Shown here piece after piece: positions 8,614-16,988 of a stretch of DNA of 64,000 nucleotides (the first letter of the stretch is position 1; every line of letters begins with the position of its first letter). The DNA comes from Candidatus Tumulicola sp. GTDB taxonomy: Bacteria > Vulcanimicrobiota > Vulcanimicrobiia > Eremiobacterales > Eremiobacteraceae. The stretch covers positions 62,001 through 126,000 of the forward strand of contig DATNNM010000015.1 in assembly GCA_035601835.1 (NCBI GenBank), written 5' to 3'. A program made the position numbers and the translations under genes. A model generated the notes under the pieces. It did no database searches. It was not told the DNA's origin and was given only the letters and a program-made list of their open reading frames with translations.

Positions 8614-8766
8614 CGGACTAAAGTCCGGCATGCCACATCCGAGCTTCGCTCGGAACGCTACATTTTCCGGGGCTAAAGCCCCGGCACTACAACACGGACC
8701 TAAAGCTCCGTGGCTACGTTTTATGCACGGACCTAAAGGTCCGTGGCTACATATAATCGTGGCTAC
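8614..8766 (+). repeat. Composite array of five REP-like palindromes from four stem families
   Basis: In order: family D at 8614-8639 (GCCGGACT/AGTCCGGC, tail ATGCCACA), B at 8640-8664, A at 8667-8691, C at 8695-8717 (one stem mismatch), C at 8728-8751, then a truncated C tail at 8758-8766. All point the same way. It fills the gap between two same-strand dehydrogenase genes. Confidence 0.92.
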
Positions 8767-8771
8767 GATGG

Positions 8772-9818
8772 TCATGTCCATTCGGCGGGGGCGGGTTCGG
8801 GGATCAGCGCGTACTTGTAACCCTCGCGCCGATCGAGGCGCTCGAAGATATCCTTCAGATTGCCGAGCGGCGCGATGCCCGAGACGAGCGCGCGCAGTTC
8901 TAGCGAGCCGGCGACGAGCAGGTCGCGCGCCTCGCGCACGTCATCCGGCGTGAAATGGAACGCTCCGAGCATGGTGAGCTCGTCATAATGGAAGCGCGTG
9001 GCGTCGATCGACACTTCCGAGCCGGACGGCAGGCCGCCGAAGAGCAAAACCCGGCCGCCCGGGCGCACGATCGAGATCGCCTCGCGCCAGGCCTCGGCGG
9101 AGCCCGCGCACTCGATCACGGCGGCGAATTGCTGCGTCAGCAACCCCGACATCTTGGCCGACTCGCGCGCGTCGATCGTCTCGTGCGCGCCGAGCCGTGC
9201 CGCAAGCGCCAGCCGATCGCCTCGGCGCGCGATCACCGTGGTGCGGACGCGCGCGTGCACGGCGTAGAGCAAGTGCATCATGCCGATGGCGCCGGCTCCG
9301 ATGATGGCGAGGTTGTGCGGCATCGGGCGTTCGGCGTTGGCGCGGCGCAGCACGCGCCAGCCGTGCACGATGCACGCCAGCGGCTCCAAGAACGCAGCTT
9401 CGATGTAACTGACGCCGACCGGTTTGCGAAAGACGTTGCGCCGCACGATATGCGGCGGCAGCATCATCATGTCGGCGTACGCTCCGAGCGCCGCGCTTTC
9501 CCACAAGCGCTCGCATAAGTTCTCGTACCCCGAGACGCAGCGCTGACACTCACCGCACGGCGCGGTCTGCACCCACATCACCGCGTCGCCGGGTTTGAAG
9601 TCCCTCACGTTGGGGCCCACGGCGATGACGTCGCCCGAAGCTTCGTGCCCGAACGGTCCGTACTTCATCTTCGGATGACCGCGCCGGTATGTCTTAAGAT
9701 CGGTGCCGCAGGTGAGCGCCGCGCGTATGCGCACGAGGATCTCGCCCGACTGCGGATGCGGCGTGGGGGACTCGCGCCATTCGATGGTGCTCGGCGACGA
9801 GAGTTGCGCTTGACGCAT
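8772..9818 (-). CDS. Zinc-dependent alcohol/polyol dehydrogenase (MDR family)
   Basis: 348 residues starting at the ATG before RQAQLSSP; the open frame continues upstream but has no family similarity there. The catalytic zinc site is CGTDLKTYRRGHP with GHEASGDV, the structural zinc motif is CGECQRCVSGYENLC, and the cofactor site is LAIIGAGAIGMMH. The substrate is likely a sugar alcohol or related polyol. It is 23 bp downstream of the hydroxyisobutyrate-dehydrogenase-like gene and in the same orientation, suggesting a small carbohydrate or sugar-acid oxidation operon. Confidence 0.88.
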   Translation of the reverse strand: MRQAQLSSPSTIEWRESPTPHPQSGEILVRIRAALTCGTDLKTYRRGHPKMKYGPFGHEASGDVIAVGPNVRDFKPGDAVMWVQTAPCGECQRCVSGYENLCERLWESAALGAYADMMMLPPHIVRRNVFRKPVGVSYIEAAFLEPLACIVHGWRVLRRANAERPMPHNLAIIGAGAIGMMHLLYAVHARVRTTVIARRGDRLALAARLGAHETIDARESAKMSGLLTQQFAAVIECAGSAEAWREAISIVRPGGRVLLFGGLPSGSEVSIDATRFHYDELTMLGAFHFTPDDVREARDLLVAGSLELRALVSGIAPLGNLKDIFERLDRREGYKYALIPEPAPAEWT

Positions 9819-9841
9819 GCGTGCCCTGAGGTTCTGGCTTC

Positions 9842-10732
9842 TTACGCGATCACGCGCACGCCTGCGGCGCGCTCGTACTGTTCCGCGACCACGCTGTAAT
9901 CGAGTTTGCCGAAGCCTTCCGTCGAAGCGCCGTCGTACAGCTGCGCGGCAAGCGTTGAGGCGAGCATCGGGACCTGCATGTGTTTGCCGGCATCCAGCGC
10001 GGCGTGCAGATCCTTGCGCAGCAGATCCAGTGCGAAGCCGCCTTCGTGGCTTCCTTTGAACCACGTGTTGGGCAGCCACTTGTCGAGCAGGTAGTTCGAG
10101 CCGGTCGCCGTCGCGATGACTTTTCGCACGAGATCGATGTCGGCGCCGGATTTCTTGGCGAAGACCAGCGCCTCGACGTTGGCGAGCATGACGATCGAAA
10201 TGATGATCTGATTGACGAGCTTGAAGGTCTCGCCCATCCCGTCTGGGCCGACCAGCGTCGGCTTGCCCATCGCCTGCAAGATCGGCTCGCACGCAGCGAA
10301 CGTCTCCGGATCACCGCCCGCCATGATGGTGAGTTCACCGGTGGCGGCGCGCGCGGGTCCGCCCGAAACGGGCGCGTCGAGCATCTTGATGCCCTTTGCG
10401 GATAGGCGCGTGTGGAAATCACGCGAAGCCACGGGCGATATCGTGGACATGTCGATGACGTAGCCGCCCTTTTTCATGCCCGCCGCGACCCCGCGCGGCG
10501 CGAACAGCGCTTCTTCTACCTGCGGCGCGTCGGGGACCATGGTGATCACCGCGTCGCTGGCCTGCGCCACGGCAGCCGGATCGGGCGCTTCGGTCGCGCC
10601 TTGCGCGAGCAGCCGCTCGAGCCGCTCGCGAGACTTATGGGCGCACGCGCGCAACGTGAAGCCTGCGCGCATGAGCGATGCGCCCATCGGCTCGCCCATC
10701 GCGCCGACGCCGATCAGACCGATGTTTTTCAT
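9842..10732 (-). CDS. NAD(P)-dependent 3-hydroxyisobutyrate / tartronate semialdehyde dehydrogenase family protein
   Basis: 296 residues of the beta-hydroxyacid dehydrogenase family. The N-terminal Rossmann motif is IGLIGVGAMGEPMG, the substrate-binding signature is DAPVSGGPARAATGEL, and the catalytic lysine lies in FKLVNQ. The family interconverts beta-hydroxyacids and semialdehydes (3-hydroxyisobutyrate, glycerate, tartronate semialdehyde). It heads a block of four co-directional oxidoreductase genes. A 29-codon open frame overlaps its start codon by 4 bp (see findings). Confidence 0.88.
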   Translation of the reverse strand: MKNIGLIGVGAMGEPMGASLMRAGFTLRACAHKSRERLERLLAQGATEAPDPAAVAQASDAVITMVPDAPQVEEALFAPRGVAAGMKKGGYVIDMSTISPVASRDFHTRLSAKGIKMLDAPVSGGPARAATGELTIMAGGDPETFAACEPILQAMGKPTLVGPDGMGETFKLVNQIIISIVMLANVEALVFAKKSGADIDLVRKVIATATGSNYLLDKWLPNTWFKGSHEGGFALDLLRKDLHAALDAGKHMQVPMLASTLAAQLYDGASTEGFGKLDYSVVAEQYERAAGVRVIA

Positions 10733-10876
10733 CTAACACTAATCGGCGGTCGAGCGGGCAAGGTCCTGGGTCTTTGCGCGTTTTCGGCGCGCTTTGGGCA
10801 CTTTCCGCAAATCCTCATGCTTTGATGCTAAAGTGGAACAGGCGCAAACCCGTATGATGATGGAGACGACATTCGA

Positions 10877-11308
10877 ATGATTCGCACAATCGCTTTGACT
10901 CTTGGAGCCCTGACCGCGGCGGCGGCGCTTGCCGCGCCGGCGGTCGCATCGGCTCAAGTCGCAATTCCGCTGACGACGTACACCACGAGCTTGACGCAGG
11001 TCGGCCCGCTTGCGTCTCCCGGCGCGTACACCGGAAAGTTGACGTTCACGGTATCGCCGGACGGTATCGTGCAGGGATGGTACGTGCCCGATGACGAGTC
11101 GACATATGTGCCGGTGAGCGGCGGCGAGAAAGACGGCAAACTGTGGCTCAACATCGGCGATCGCGGCAGCCTGCAGATCACGGCCGACGTGCTCGCTGAC
11201 GGGAGTCTCTCGGGGTCCGGATTTGAGACCGCCGCAGCGCCGTCGAGCTACGACGCGCTTGATATTCCCACGACGTTTAGTTTTACGGCGACGCTGACGA
11301 AGGGTTAA
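10877..11308 (+). CDS. Secreted protein of unknown function
   Basis: 143 residues with a clear signal peptide (IALTLGALTAAAALAAPAVA, cleavage near ASAQ). The mature part has a repeated beta-strand character with YTGKLTFTVSPDGIVQGWYV and LADGSLSGSGFETA, as in small secreted beta-sandwich or lipocalin-like domains. No cysteines in the mature part and no recognised family. The last 4 bp overlap the convergent channel gene. Confidence 0.7.
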   Translation: MIRTIALTLGALTAAAALAAPAVASAQVAIPLTTYTTSLTQVGPLASPGAYTGKLTFTVSPDGIVQGWYVPDDESTYVPVSGGEKDGKLWLNIGDRGSLQITADVLADGSLSGSGFETAAAPSSYDALDIPTTFSFTATLTKG

Positions 11309-11910
11309 GCGCCGTGGCGGCCGCGGCGGAGGGCGATCGTGATGCTGCTCGGCAGCGCGTAGAACACCGCGACGGCGGCGAAGAGGCCGATGCTCACGAG
11401 CGGGTTGTACCAACCGAGCGCGATCGCCGCGAGGTAACTCAGCAGACCGACCGTGGTCCACGGGTTCCATTGCGTCAGATAGCCGATGATGGCGGGCACG
11501 TCTGGGGGCGGATCCGCCGCGAAGAATAGGGCGCGATACGCAAGCGCGATCACCGTGAGCACGATTCCGTAGAACAAGATCGTGATCGGCGTCGGTCCGT
11601 AGTGCGCGAGCACCAACGTCGGGTACGGCAAGAACGAGATCGCCATCAGCAGCAAGAGATTGCTCATCAACAGCGCGTACGAAACTTTTTCGATGTTCTG
11701 GAAGATCGCGTGATGGTTGAGCCACATGATGCCGATCATCGCGAAGCTCACCGCGTAGACGAGGTATTGCGGCCATTGCGCCAGGAGCGCGGCCGCTAGG
11801 GCGCTGTCGCCCGTACCTTTAAGGTCGGGCACGCGCAGCTCGAGCACGAGCAGCGTGATCGCGATCGCGAAGACGCCGTCACTGAACGCTTCAAGCCTGC
11901 CTTTATTCAC
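11305..11910 (-). CDS. TMEM175/DUF1211 family membrane protein (potassium channel-like)
   Basis: 201 residues with six predicted transmembrane stretches. The N-terminal signature RLEAFSDGVFAIAITLLVLE holds the FSD motif that lines the pore of TMEM175 channels; bacterial members are proton- or potassium-selective leak channels. The length matches single-repeat bacterial proteins that form tetramers. It sits head-to-tail with the TonB receptor (7 bp gap), but no functional link is evident. Confidence 0.88.
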   Translation of the reverse strand: MNKGRLEAFSDGVFAIAITLLVLELRVPDLKGTGDSALAAALLAQWPQYLVYAVSFAMIGIMWLNHHAIFQNIEKVSYALLMSNLLLLMAISFLPYPTLVLAHYGPTPITILFYGIVLTVIALAYRALFFAADPPPDVPAIIGYLTQWNPWTTVGLLSYLAAIALGWYNPLVSIGLFAAVAVFYALPSSITIALRRGRHGA

Positions 11911-11917
11911 TTGTGCC

Positions 11918-14212
11918 TCACACGTGCTGCGTCACGGTCAGCGTGACGCTGCGTCCTTGCAGCGAGAAGGCGTCGGTGGTCACCGGCCCTATCGGCGTCG
12001 GATAGAGCGGCCCCGCCCTCGGCAGCGTGAACTTGTCGTCGAAGATGTTGGTGAGGTTGCGGCCGGTCAGCGCGACGTCCGTCTTGCGCAATCGCGTCCA
12101 CACGCTCGCGTCAGCGCGGAAATATGCCGGCCTGTTGAGTTCGTTGTTCTGGCTCTCGTAGGACCCCGTCACGTTGAAGTTGAGGCCCTGACGCCCGTAT
12201 CGCTCGAGTGCGAGCTGGCCTTTGTGCGGCGCGATGCCCTGGAACTGCTGATCGGGAACGACGTTCGGCGCAGTTGGATTGAATGCCAACGAGCCGCCTT
12301 GTTGGTACGCGACGTCGATACCGTAGTCCGCGCGGAGCAAGAGCGAATGCGGCAGCGGCTGCTCGTAGCGGAACTCGGCGCCCGTGTACACCACGTCGCC
12401 GAGATTCTCCAGCGTGAGCAACGCTCCGGTCGTCGGATCGACCGTGAAAAAGATCGTGTCGCGCAAGTTCGTCCGGTACGCGTTGATCGTGCCGCGACCG
12501 CCAAACGGGCCCGCGCCGACCCGCCGCTCGAGGCCGAGTTCGTATGCGGTCACACGTTCAGCGGTGAGATTCGGATTGAAGGCGAGTTCGGTGAGCAGCG
12601 GCGCGTTGAAGCCGGTTCCGATGGAGGCGCGCACCACGGTGTCGCCGTTCGGTGTCCAGACCACGGCGGCGCGCGGCGTGATGAGCGTGCCGAAGGTATC
12701 GAAGCGATTGTAGTACGCGGCGGCCGTGAAGTGAAGGTAGCGGTTCGCGCTCCATTCATAGCGCCCCACGAAGGAGCGCTGCGTCTCACCTTGCATCGTG
12801 GCGGGCGCCAGTGCATCCGGAGCGGTGAGGATCTCGTTTCGCACATCGGCGGCGAACGACAGCGTGCCGTTTTGCAGCGTCCGCTCGTACCGGATGGAAT
12901 TGTCCTCAAGTTTGTCCGCGCTGTTGAGGAGATACGGATTGAGCGCGGGGTCGATGTTCTCGACCGATTGATTGGCCAAGCTGGTCATGTGCCTGACGGT
13001 GATGTTGGCGGGCGCAATGCCGGTTGCGCCGCGCGAGCCGACGGGCACACTCACGTCCACGTCGTACGCGGGCGAGTTGGTCCGGAGCGCTGCGCCGGCA
13101 AAGCTCGAGAACAACGCGCGCCGCCCTGTATTGTTGGGATCATCCGGCGTGCTCAAAGGACCTGACAAGTCGCGATACGCCGCAGTGTCGCGGTACGTCA
13201 GCTCGACGTAGCCGTCGGAGATCCCAAAGCCGTAGCGCAGTTTGGCCAGCGTCGTCGTCGAGAGAATACTGCTGCCTATGAGGTCGGTGAGACCGGTCGT
13301 GTCGTTGGTGATCGGAAAATTGTTGATCTCGCCTTGCGATGTGTAGCGATGATACGACAGCGCGTAGCCGATGCGCTGATCCGTGCCGGTCGCTTGCATC
13401 GTTTCGGCGTACGTGCCGAAGCTGCCGGCGGAAAAGCGAATGAGGCCTTGGTCGCGCGCGGTCGGGTCGATGGTGCGGAAATTGATGACGCCGCCTTCGG
13501 TGTTCGCGCTGACGAGGTCCGAAGGGCCCACGCCGTACACGATCTGCACGTCTGAATAGATGGACGGATCGAGGAGCTCGAGACCGGCGTCACCGGTGTT
13601 GTTGTTGTTGACAACGTGGCCATCGATCTCGATGAGCGTTTCCGTTGGGTCCGGCCCTCGCAGCGACGCTGATTGTGGAAGCCCCGGGGCGCCGCCGAGC
13701 TGCCGCGTCATCGTCAGCGCGATCTGCTGCGAGAGCACATCGCTGAGCTGTTGGATGCCCTGATCGGCCAGGTCTTGCGGTTGGAGTGAGGTGGTCGGCG
13801 CTGACGCGCGCGAGAGCGCCTGGCGGCCGTTGACGAGGACGGTTCCGAGCGTAGTGATGCTCGAGGCCGCCGCGGGCACGAAGGTGATCGACAGCGCGAC
13901 CGTGGTGTCGGCTTGCACGCCGAACTGATGACGTGAGACCAACTGATAGCCCTTCGCCGATGCGACGAGTTCGTACACGCCTTCATCGACGTCGTCGATG
14001 CGAAACGCTCCGCCTTGATCGCTGACCGCCGCATAACGGCGCTCCGGCGAGATGATGCCGATCGCGGCGCCGGCTACGGGATTGCCGGACGAATCTTTGG
14101 TCGATCCGACCACGCTGCCCGTTCTGAGTTGAGCCGCAGGGGCGCTTGTACCCCAGGCCATCATCAAGAACGCGGCGGTCAGAGCAGCGAAGTTGGCCGA
14201 GGCGACGAGCAT
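11918..14212 (-). CDS. TonB-dependent outer-membrane receptor with carboxypeptidase-regulatory-like N-terminal domain
   Basis: 764 residues. A signal peptide (residues 1-27) is followed by a carboxypeptidase regulatory-like beta-sandwich (GSVVGSTKDSSGNPVAGAAI to YELVASAKGYQ), a plug domain (GIQQLSDVLSQQ to LLDPSIYSDVQIVYG) and a barrel rich in alternating aromatic strands. The last residues VTLTVTQHV are less canonical than the usual terminal Phe or Trp. It imports an unknown substrate across the outer membrane with TonB energy; the family supports a diderm host. The gene is preceded by an 84-bp divergent promoter region shared with the EamA transporter. Confidence 0.9.
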   Translation of the reverse strand: MLVASANFAALTAAFLMMAWGTSAPAAQLRTGSVVGSTKDSSGNPVAGAAIGIISPERRYAAVSDQGGAFRIDDVDEGVYELVASAKGYQLVSRHQFGVQADTTVALSITFVPAAASSITTLGTVLVNGRQALSRASAPTTSLQPQDLADQGIQQLSDVLSQQIALTMTRQLGGAPGLPQSASLRGPDPTETLIEIDGHVVNNNNTGDAGLELLDPSIYSDVQIVYGVGPSDLVSANTEGGVINFRTIDPTARDQGLIRFSAGSFGTYAETMQATGTDQRIGYALSYHRYTSQGEINNFPITNDTTGLTDLIGSSILSTTTLAKLRYGFGISDGYVELTYRDTAAYRDLSGPLSTPDDPNNTGRRALFSSFAGAALRTNSPAYDVDVSVPVGSRGATGIAPANITVRHMTSLANQSVENIDPALNPYLLNSADKLEDNSIRYERTLQNGTLSFAADVRNEILTAPDALAPATMQGETQRSFVGRYEWSANRYLHFTAAAYYNRFDTFGTLITPRAAVVWTPNGDTVVRASIGTGFNAPLLTELAFNPNLTAERVTAYELGLERRVGAGPFGGRGTINAYRTNLRDTIFFTVDPTTGALLTLENLGDVVYTGAEFRYEQPLPHSLLLRADYGIDVAYQQGGSLAFNPTAPNVVPDQQFQGIAPHKGQLALERYGRQGLNFNVTGSYESQNNELNRPAYFRADASVWTRLRKTDVALTGRNLTNIFDDKFTLPRAGPLYPTPIGPVTTDAFSLQGRSVTLTVTQHV

Positions 14213-14296
14213 GGCGCTGGTTTTGGCGACGGAAAAGGTTTTGTCATTTGGCCAAACGTCGCCATTGTCCCGGTATGATATGATGTCCGTTGTGTC

Positions 14297-15196
14297 ATGA
14301 CGGAGAAGCGCAAACGCATCGAAGGACTCTGGCTGGGTATCATCGGGACAATCGCCTTCAGCTTAACCCTTCCCATTACACGCGCGGCGGTACCGGAACT
14401 CGGGGCAGGCTTCCTCGGGTTGTGCCGCGGACTGGCCGCCGCCATTCCTGCACTGCTCTTACTTCTGGTTCTGCGAGAGCCGCTGCCTGAGCGGAAGTAT
14501 TGGCCGAGCCTATTTCTTGTGGCGGCCGGCGCGGGGATTGGATTTCCGCTCTTCTCGGCGATCGCGCTGCGCTCGCTGCCGTCGGCGCATAGCGCAGTGG
14601 TGGTCGGATTGCTTCCGGCCGCCACTGCTTTGTTCGCGGTGCTGCGAGGTCACGAGCGGCCGCGTTTGGGATTTTGGATCGCGTGCGCGGGAGGCGTTAT
14701 CGCGGTACTCTTATTCGCTGCGGCCGAGGGATCCGGCCGGCCTCAGCTGCCCGATCTTCTTCTGCTCATCGCCGTGCTGGGCGGCGGCATCGCGTACGCC
14801 GAGGGCGGAAGGCTCGCGCGCGATATGGGCGGCTGGCGCGTGATTTCGTGGGCGCTTGTTTTCGGCGCTCCGTTTCTCGTGGTGCCGGCGATCATCGTCA
14901 TCGCGCACACGCCGTTAGCGGCCGTGTCGCCCAAAGCATGGCTCGCGTTCGCTTACCTGGCGCTCATCCCGCAATTTGTCGCATTCTTTCCGTGGTATCG
15001 CGCCCTCATGCTTGCCGGCGTTGCGCGCACGAGCCAGATCCAACTCGCGCAGCCGGTGCTCACGCTCGGTTGGTCGGCGCTGCTGCTGCACGAGCACGTC
15101 TCGTTCCTGACGCTGCTTGCGTCACTGCTGGTTATTGCTGCGGCTGCGGCGACGCAGTTCACGCGCGTCGCGCCGAATACTTCCGAGCTCGCTTAG
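14297..15196 (+). CDS. EamA/DMT-family transporter
   Basis: 299 residues with about ten transmembrane helices in two EamA repeats, each beginning with a GxxxF-type helix (IEGLWLGIIGTIAFSLTLPI and the second half after PQLPDLLLLIAVLGGG). Members export amino acids or other small metabolites. A TATGAT box lies about 20 bp before the ATG. The final residues Thr-Ser-Glu-Leu-Ala and the stop codon are encoded by a REP-like palindrome (15182 onward), so the native C-terminus has been replaced or extended. Confidence 0.88.
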   Translation: MTEKRKRIEGLWLGIIGTIAFSLTLPITRAAVPELGAGFLGLCRGLAAAIPALLLLLVLREPLPERKYWPSLFLVAAGAGIGFPLFSAIALRSLPSAHSAVVVGLLPAATALFAVLRGHERPRLGFWIACAGGVIAVLLFAAAEGSGRPQLPDLLLLIAVLGGGIAYAEGGRLARDMGGWRVISWALVFGAPFLVVPAIIVIAHTPLAAVSPKAWLAFAYLALIPQFVAFFPWYRALMLAGVARTSQIQLAQPVLTLGWSALLLHEHVSFLTLLASLLVIAAAAATQFTRVAPNTSELA

Positions 15197-15237
15197 CTCG
15201 CTCGGAACACTACATTAGGTGAGCTCGGAACACTACA
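15182..15237 (+). repeat. Two degenerate REP-like family B units at a convergent gene junction
   Basis: The first (15182-15213) has an extended loop with an internal duplication of the AGCTCGCT core; the second (15218-15237) keeps only the right half of the stem and the tail. Both end in ACACTACA. The first supplies the stop codon of the EamA gene, and the second ends 1 bp before the stop of the HAF gene on the other strand. Confidence 0.75.
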
Positions 15238-15238
15238 T

Positions 15239-16924
15239 TTAGCGCGAGGCCACGAAGCCGTGCGACCAGCCGTCGGCGTCTTTGAAGGAACCCACGACGC
15301 GTCCCTTCGCGTCGATGCCGTACGCGTCGGTGCTATACGCGCCGGGAACGTCGATCTTCGTGAATTCGCCTTTCGAGCTGCGCAGAAAGCCCCAGCGCTT
15401 GTGCTCTGAAGTCACGTAAGAACCAACGATCTCCCCCGCGTCGTTGATCCCGTGAGCTTCGGTGAGAATCGAGCCGGCCGGATCGATCGTGGTGAGGGTC
15501 CCGCCGGCATCGCGGACCCACGCGTGCTGGACATGTTTAACAAAAGAGTAACCGACGATCTGCCCGGCAGCGTTGATGCCGTATGGACTCGTGCCCGTGG
15601 CACCCGCAAGGTCGATGGTGGTGACGCGACCGTCGGGGTTCCGCACGTAGCCGTGAGATCGATTGCGCGGGTCCATGTAATTCGGCAATTCCCAGTAGCT
15701 GCCGACGATCTGCCCGACGGCGTTGATGCCCTCAGCGTCGACATTCACTCCACCGGGGACCTCGATCTGGGTAACGACTCCGGCTGCGCTTCGCAGATAG
15801 TTTTGGAAGTTTCCCGGAGACACCACGATGCTGCCGACTACTTGCCCCACGGCATTCATGCCGCTGACGTCGGTCGCCACCCCACCCGGGATATCGAGAA
15901 GGGTGAACGTTCCGTCTGGGCGCTGCAAGAAGCCATGGTCGGGGTAAAGACCGACGCCACCTACGAGCAGCCCGCCTGGCGTGACCCCGTTCACTTGGGT
16001 GTTGCGCTCGCCGGGAACATCGAACGTCGTGAGTTTGAATCCGTTCGCAAGTGTCGGGGATTGCGTCGTGTAGCCGTGCAAGGTGCCGCCCGCGAGGTAT
16101 TCGCCCACGATCTGTCCGCCATCGCTGATGGCTTCCGCGTAGGTGGATTTCGCGCCGGGTACGTCGAGTTGCGTCAGCGCGCCGCCGGCGCCGCGCACAT
16201 AGCCGTGCCAGTTGCCCTTTGCGTCTCGAAACGATCCGACGCCTCGGCCATACGAGTCGAGTTTGCCGATGAGCGTTTCGGCCGCGCCCGGAAAGTCGAT
16301 CGTCGTGAACGCACCCTTGTCGCTGCGCACGTAGCCATGTCTTTTGCCGGCCGCGTCTTGGAATGAACCGGCTATCGGACCATTATACTTGATGCTCTGA
16401 ACGCCGGTGTCCGCCGCGTGGGGGACGTCGATGACCGTGAGCGCGCCATTCTCGCGGCGCAGGTAGCCGTGCAGCTTCCCACCGGCGACGAAGAACTCGC
16501 CGACGATCTTGCCTCCGGCGTCAATCCCTTGGGCTTCGGTGGCCTTGGCATAGGGGACGTCAAACTTGGTCAGCTCTCCCTTGGCGCTTCGCACATATGC
16601 GTGCGTCTTGCCGTCGGCGCCCACAAACGAGCCCGCCACCTGCCCCAAGGAGTTGATGCAAAGCGCCTGGGTGCTCTTCGATCCTGGCACGTCGATCCTT
16701 ATGACCGTTCCGTCCGCGTTCCGCAGGAAGCCGTGGATTTTGCCGGCCCTATCGATGACGTCGCCGACGATAGTCCCGAGGACGTTGATCCCATAAGGGT
16801 ACATAGCGGTCGCGCCGGGAGACGTGAGCGTGGTGACGGCAAGGCGATCGGCTTGGGCCGGAAGGGCGATGCTAGCGACCACAACGACGATCGCCGCGCC
16901 AAGAGAAAGTCGAAATAGTCGCAT
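15239..16924 (-). CDS. Secreted HAF-repeat protein (12 repeats)
   Basis: 561 residues from the ATG before RLFRLSLG, chosen because it begins a good signal peptide (cleavage near PAQA-DR). The rest is 12 tandem units of about 43-46 residues with the pattern GIN-x2-GQIVGS-x9-HGYVR-x3-G-x-[FL]-T-x-IDVPGA. This is the extracellular HAF repeat family, predicted to fold as a beta-propeller-like structure; function unknown, probably surface or periplasmic binding. It has no fused catalytic domain. Both ends are flanked by REP-like units, with the downstream unit 1 bp from the stop. Confidence 0.85.
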   Translation of the reverse strand: MRLFRLSLGAAIVVVVASIALPAQADRLAVTTLTSPGATAMYPYGINVLGTIVGDVIDRAGKIHGFLRNADGTVIRIDVPGSKSTQALCINSLGQVAGSFVGADGKTHAYVRSAKGELTKFDVPYAKATEAQGIDAGGKIVGEFFVAGGKLHGYLRRENGALTVIDVPHAADTGVQSIKYNGPIAGSFQDAAGKRHGYVRSDKGAFTTIDFPGAAETLIGKLDSYGRGVGSFRDAKGNWHGYVRGAGGALTQLDVPGAKSTYAEAISDGGQIVGEYLAGGTLHGYTTQSPTLANGFKLTTFDVPGERNTQVNGVTPGGLLVGGVGLYPDHGFLQRPDGTFTLLDIPGGVATDVSGMNAVGQVVGSIVVSPGNFQNYLRSAAGVVTQIEVPGGVNVDAEGINAVGQIVGSYWELPNYMDPRNRSHGYVRNPDGRVTTIDLAGATGTSPYGINAAGQIVGYSFVKHVQHAWVRDAGGTLTTIDPAGSILTEAHGINDAGEIVGSYVTSEHKRWGFLRSSKGEFTKIDVPGAYSTDAYGIDAKGRVVGSFKDADGWSHGFVASR

Positions 16925-16962
16925 GGGTTGGCACTTCGAGCCCATTGCGCGCTCGTCTTGCT

Positions 16963-16987
16963 TCCGAGCTTCGCTCGGAACACTACA
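16963..16987 (+). repeat. REP-like family B palindrome
   Basis: TCCGAGCTTCGCTCGGA followed by ACACTACA, between the start of the HAF gene and the stop of the PBP4 gene. Its tail ends 1 bp before the TAA (read on the minus strand) of the PBP4 gene. Confidence 0.92.
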
Positions 16988-16988
16988 C

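Noticed and set aside
8614..8766. Possible CRISPR array
   Set aside because: Repeat units differ in stem sequence and the spacers are only 0-11 bp; no cas genes are nearby. They are REP-like elements.
11855..13165. A 436-residue + strand frame opposite the TonB receptor
   Set aside because: No similarity and no ribosome-binding site; the receptor on the minus strand explains the region.
14225..14263. GGCGAC-N27-GTCGCC and TTTGGCCAAA repeats before the TonB receptor and EamA genes
   Set aside because: Short arms and a long spacer are expected by chance in GC-rich DNA; no regulator is indicated.
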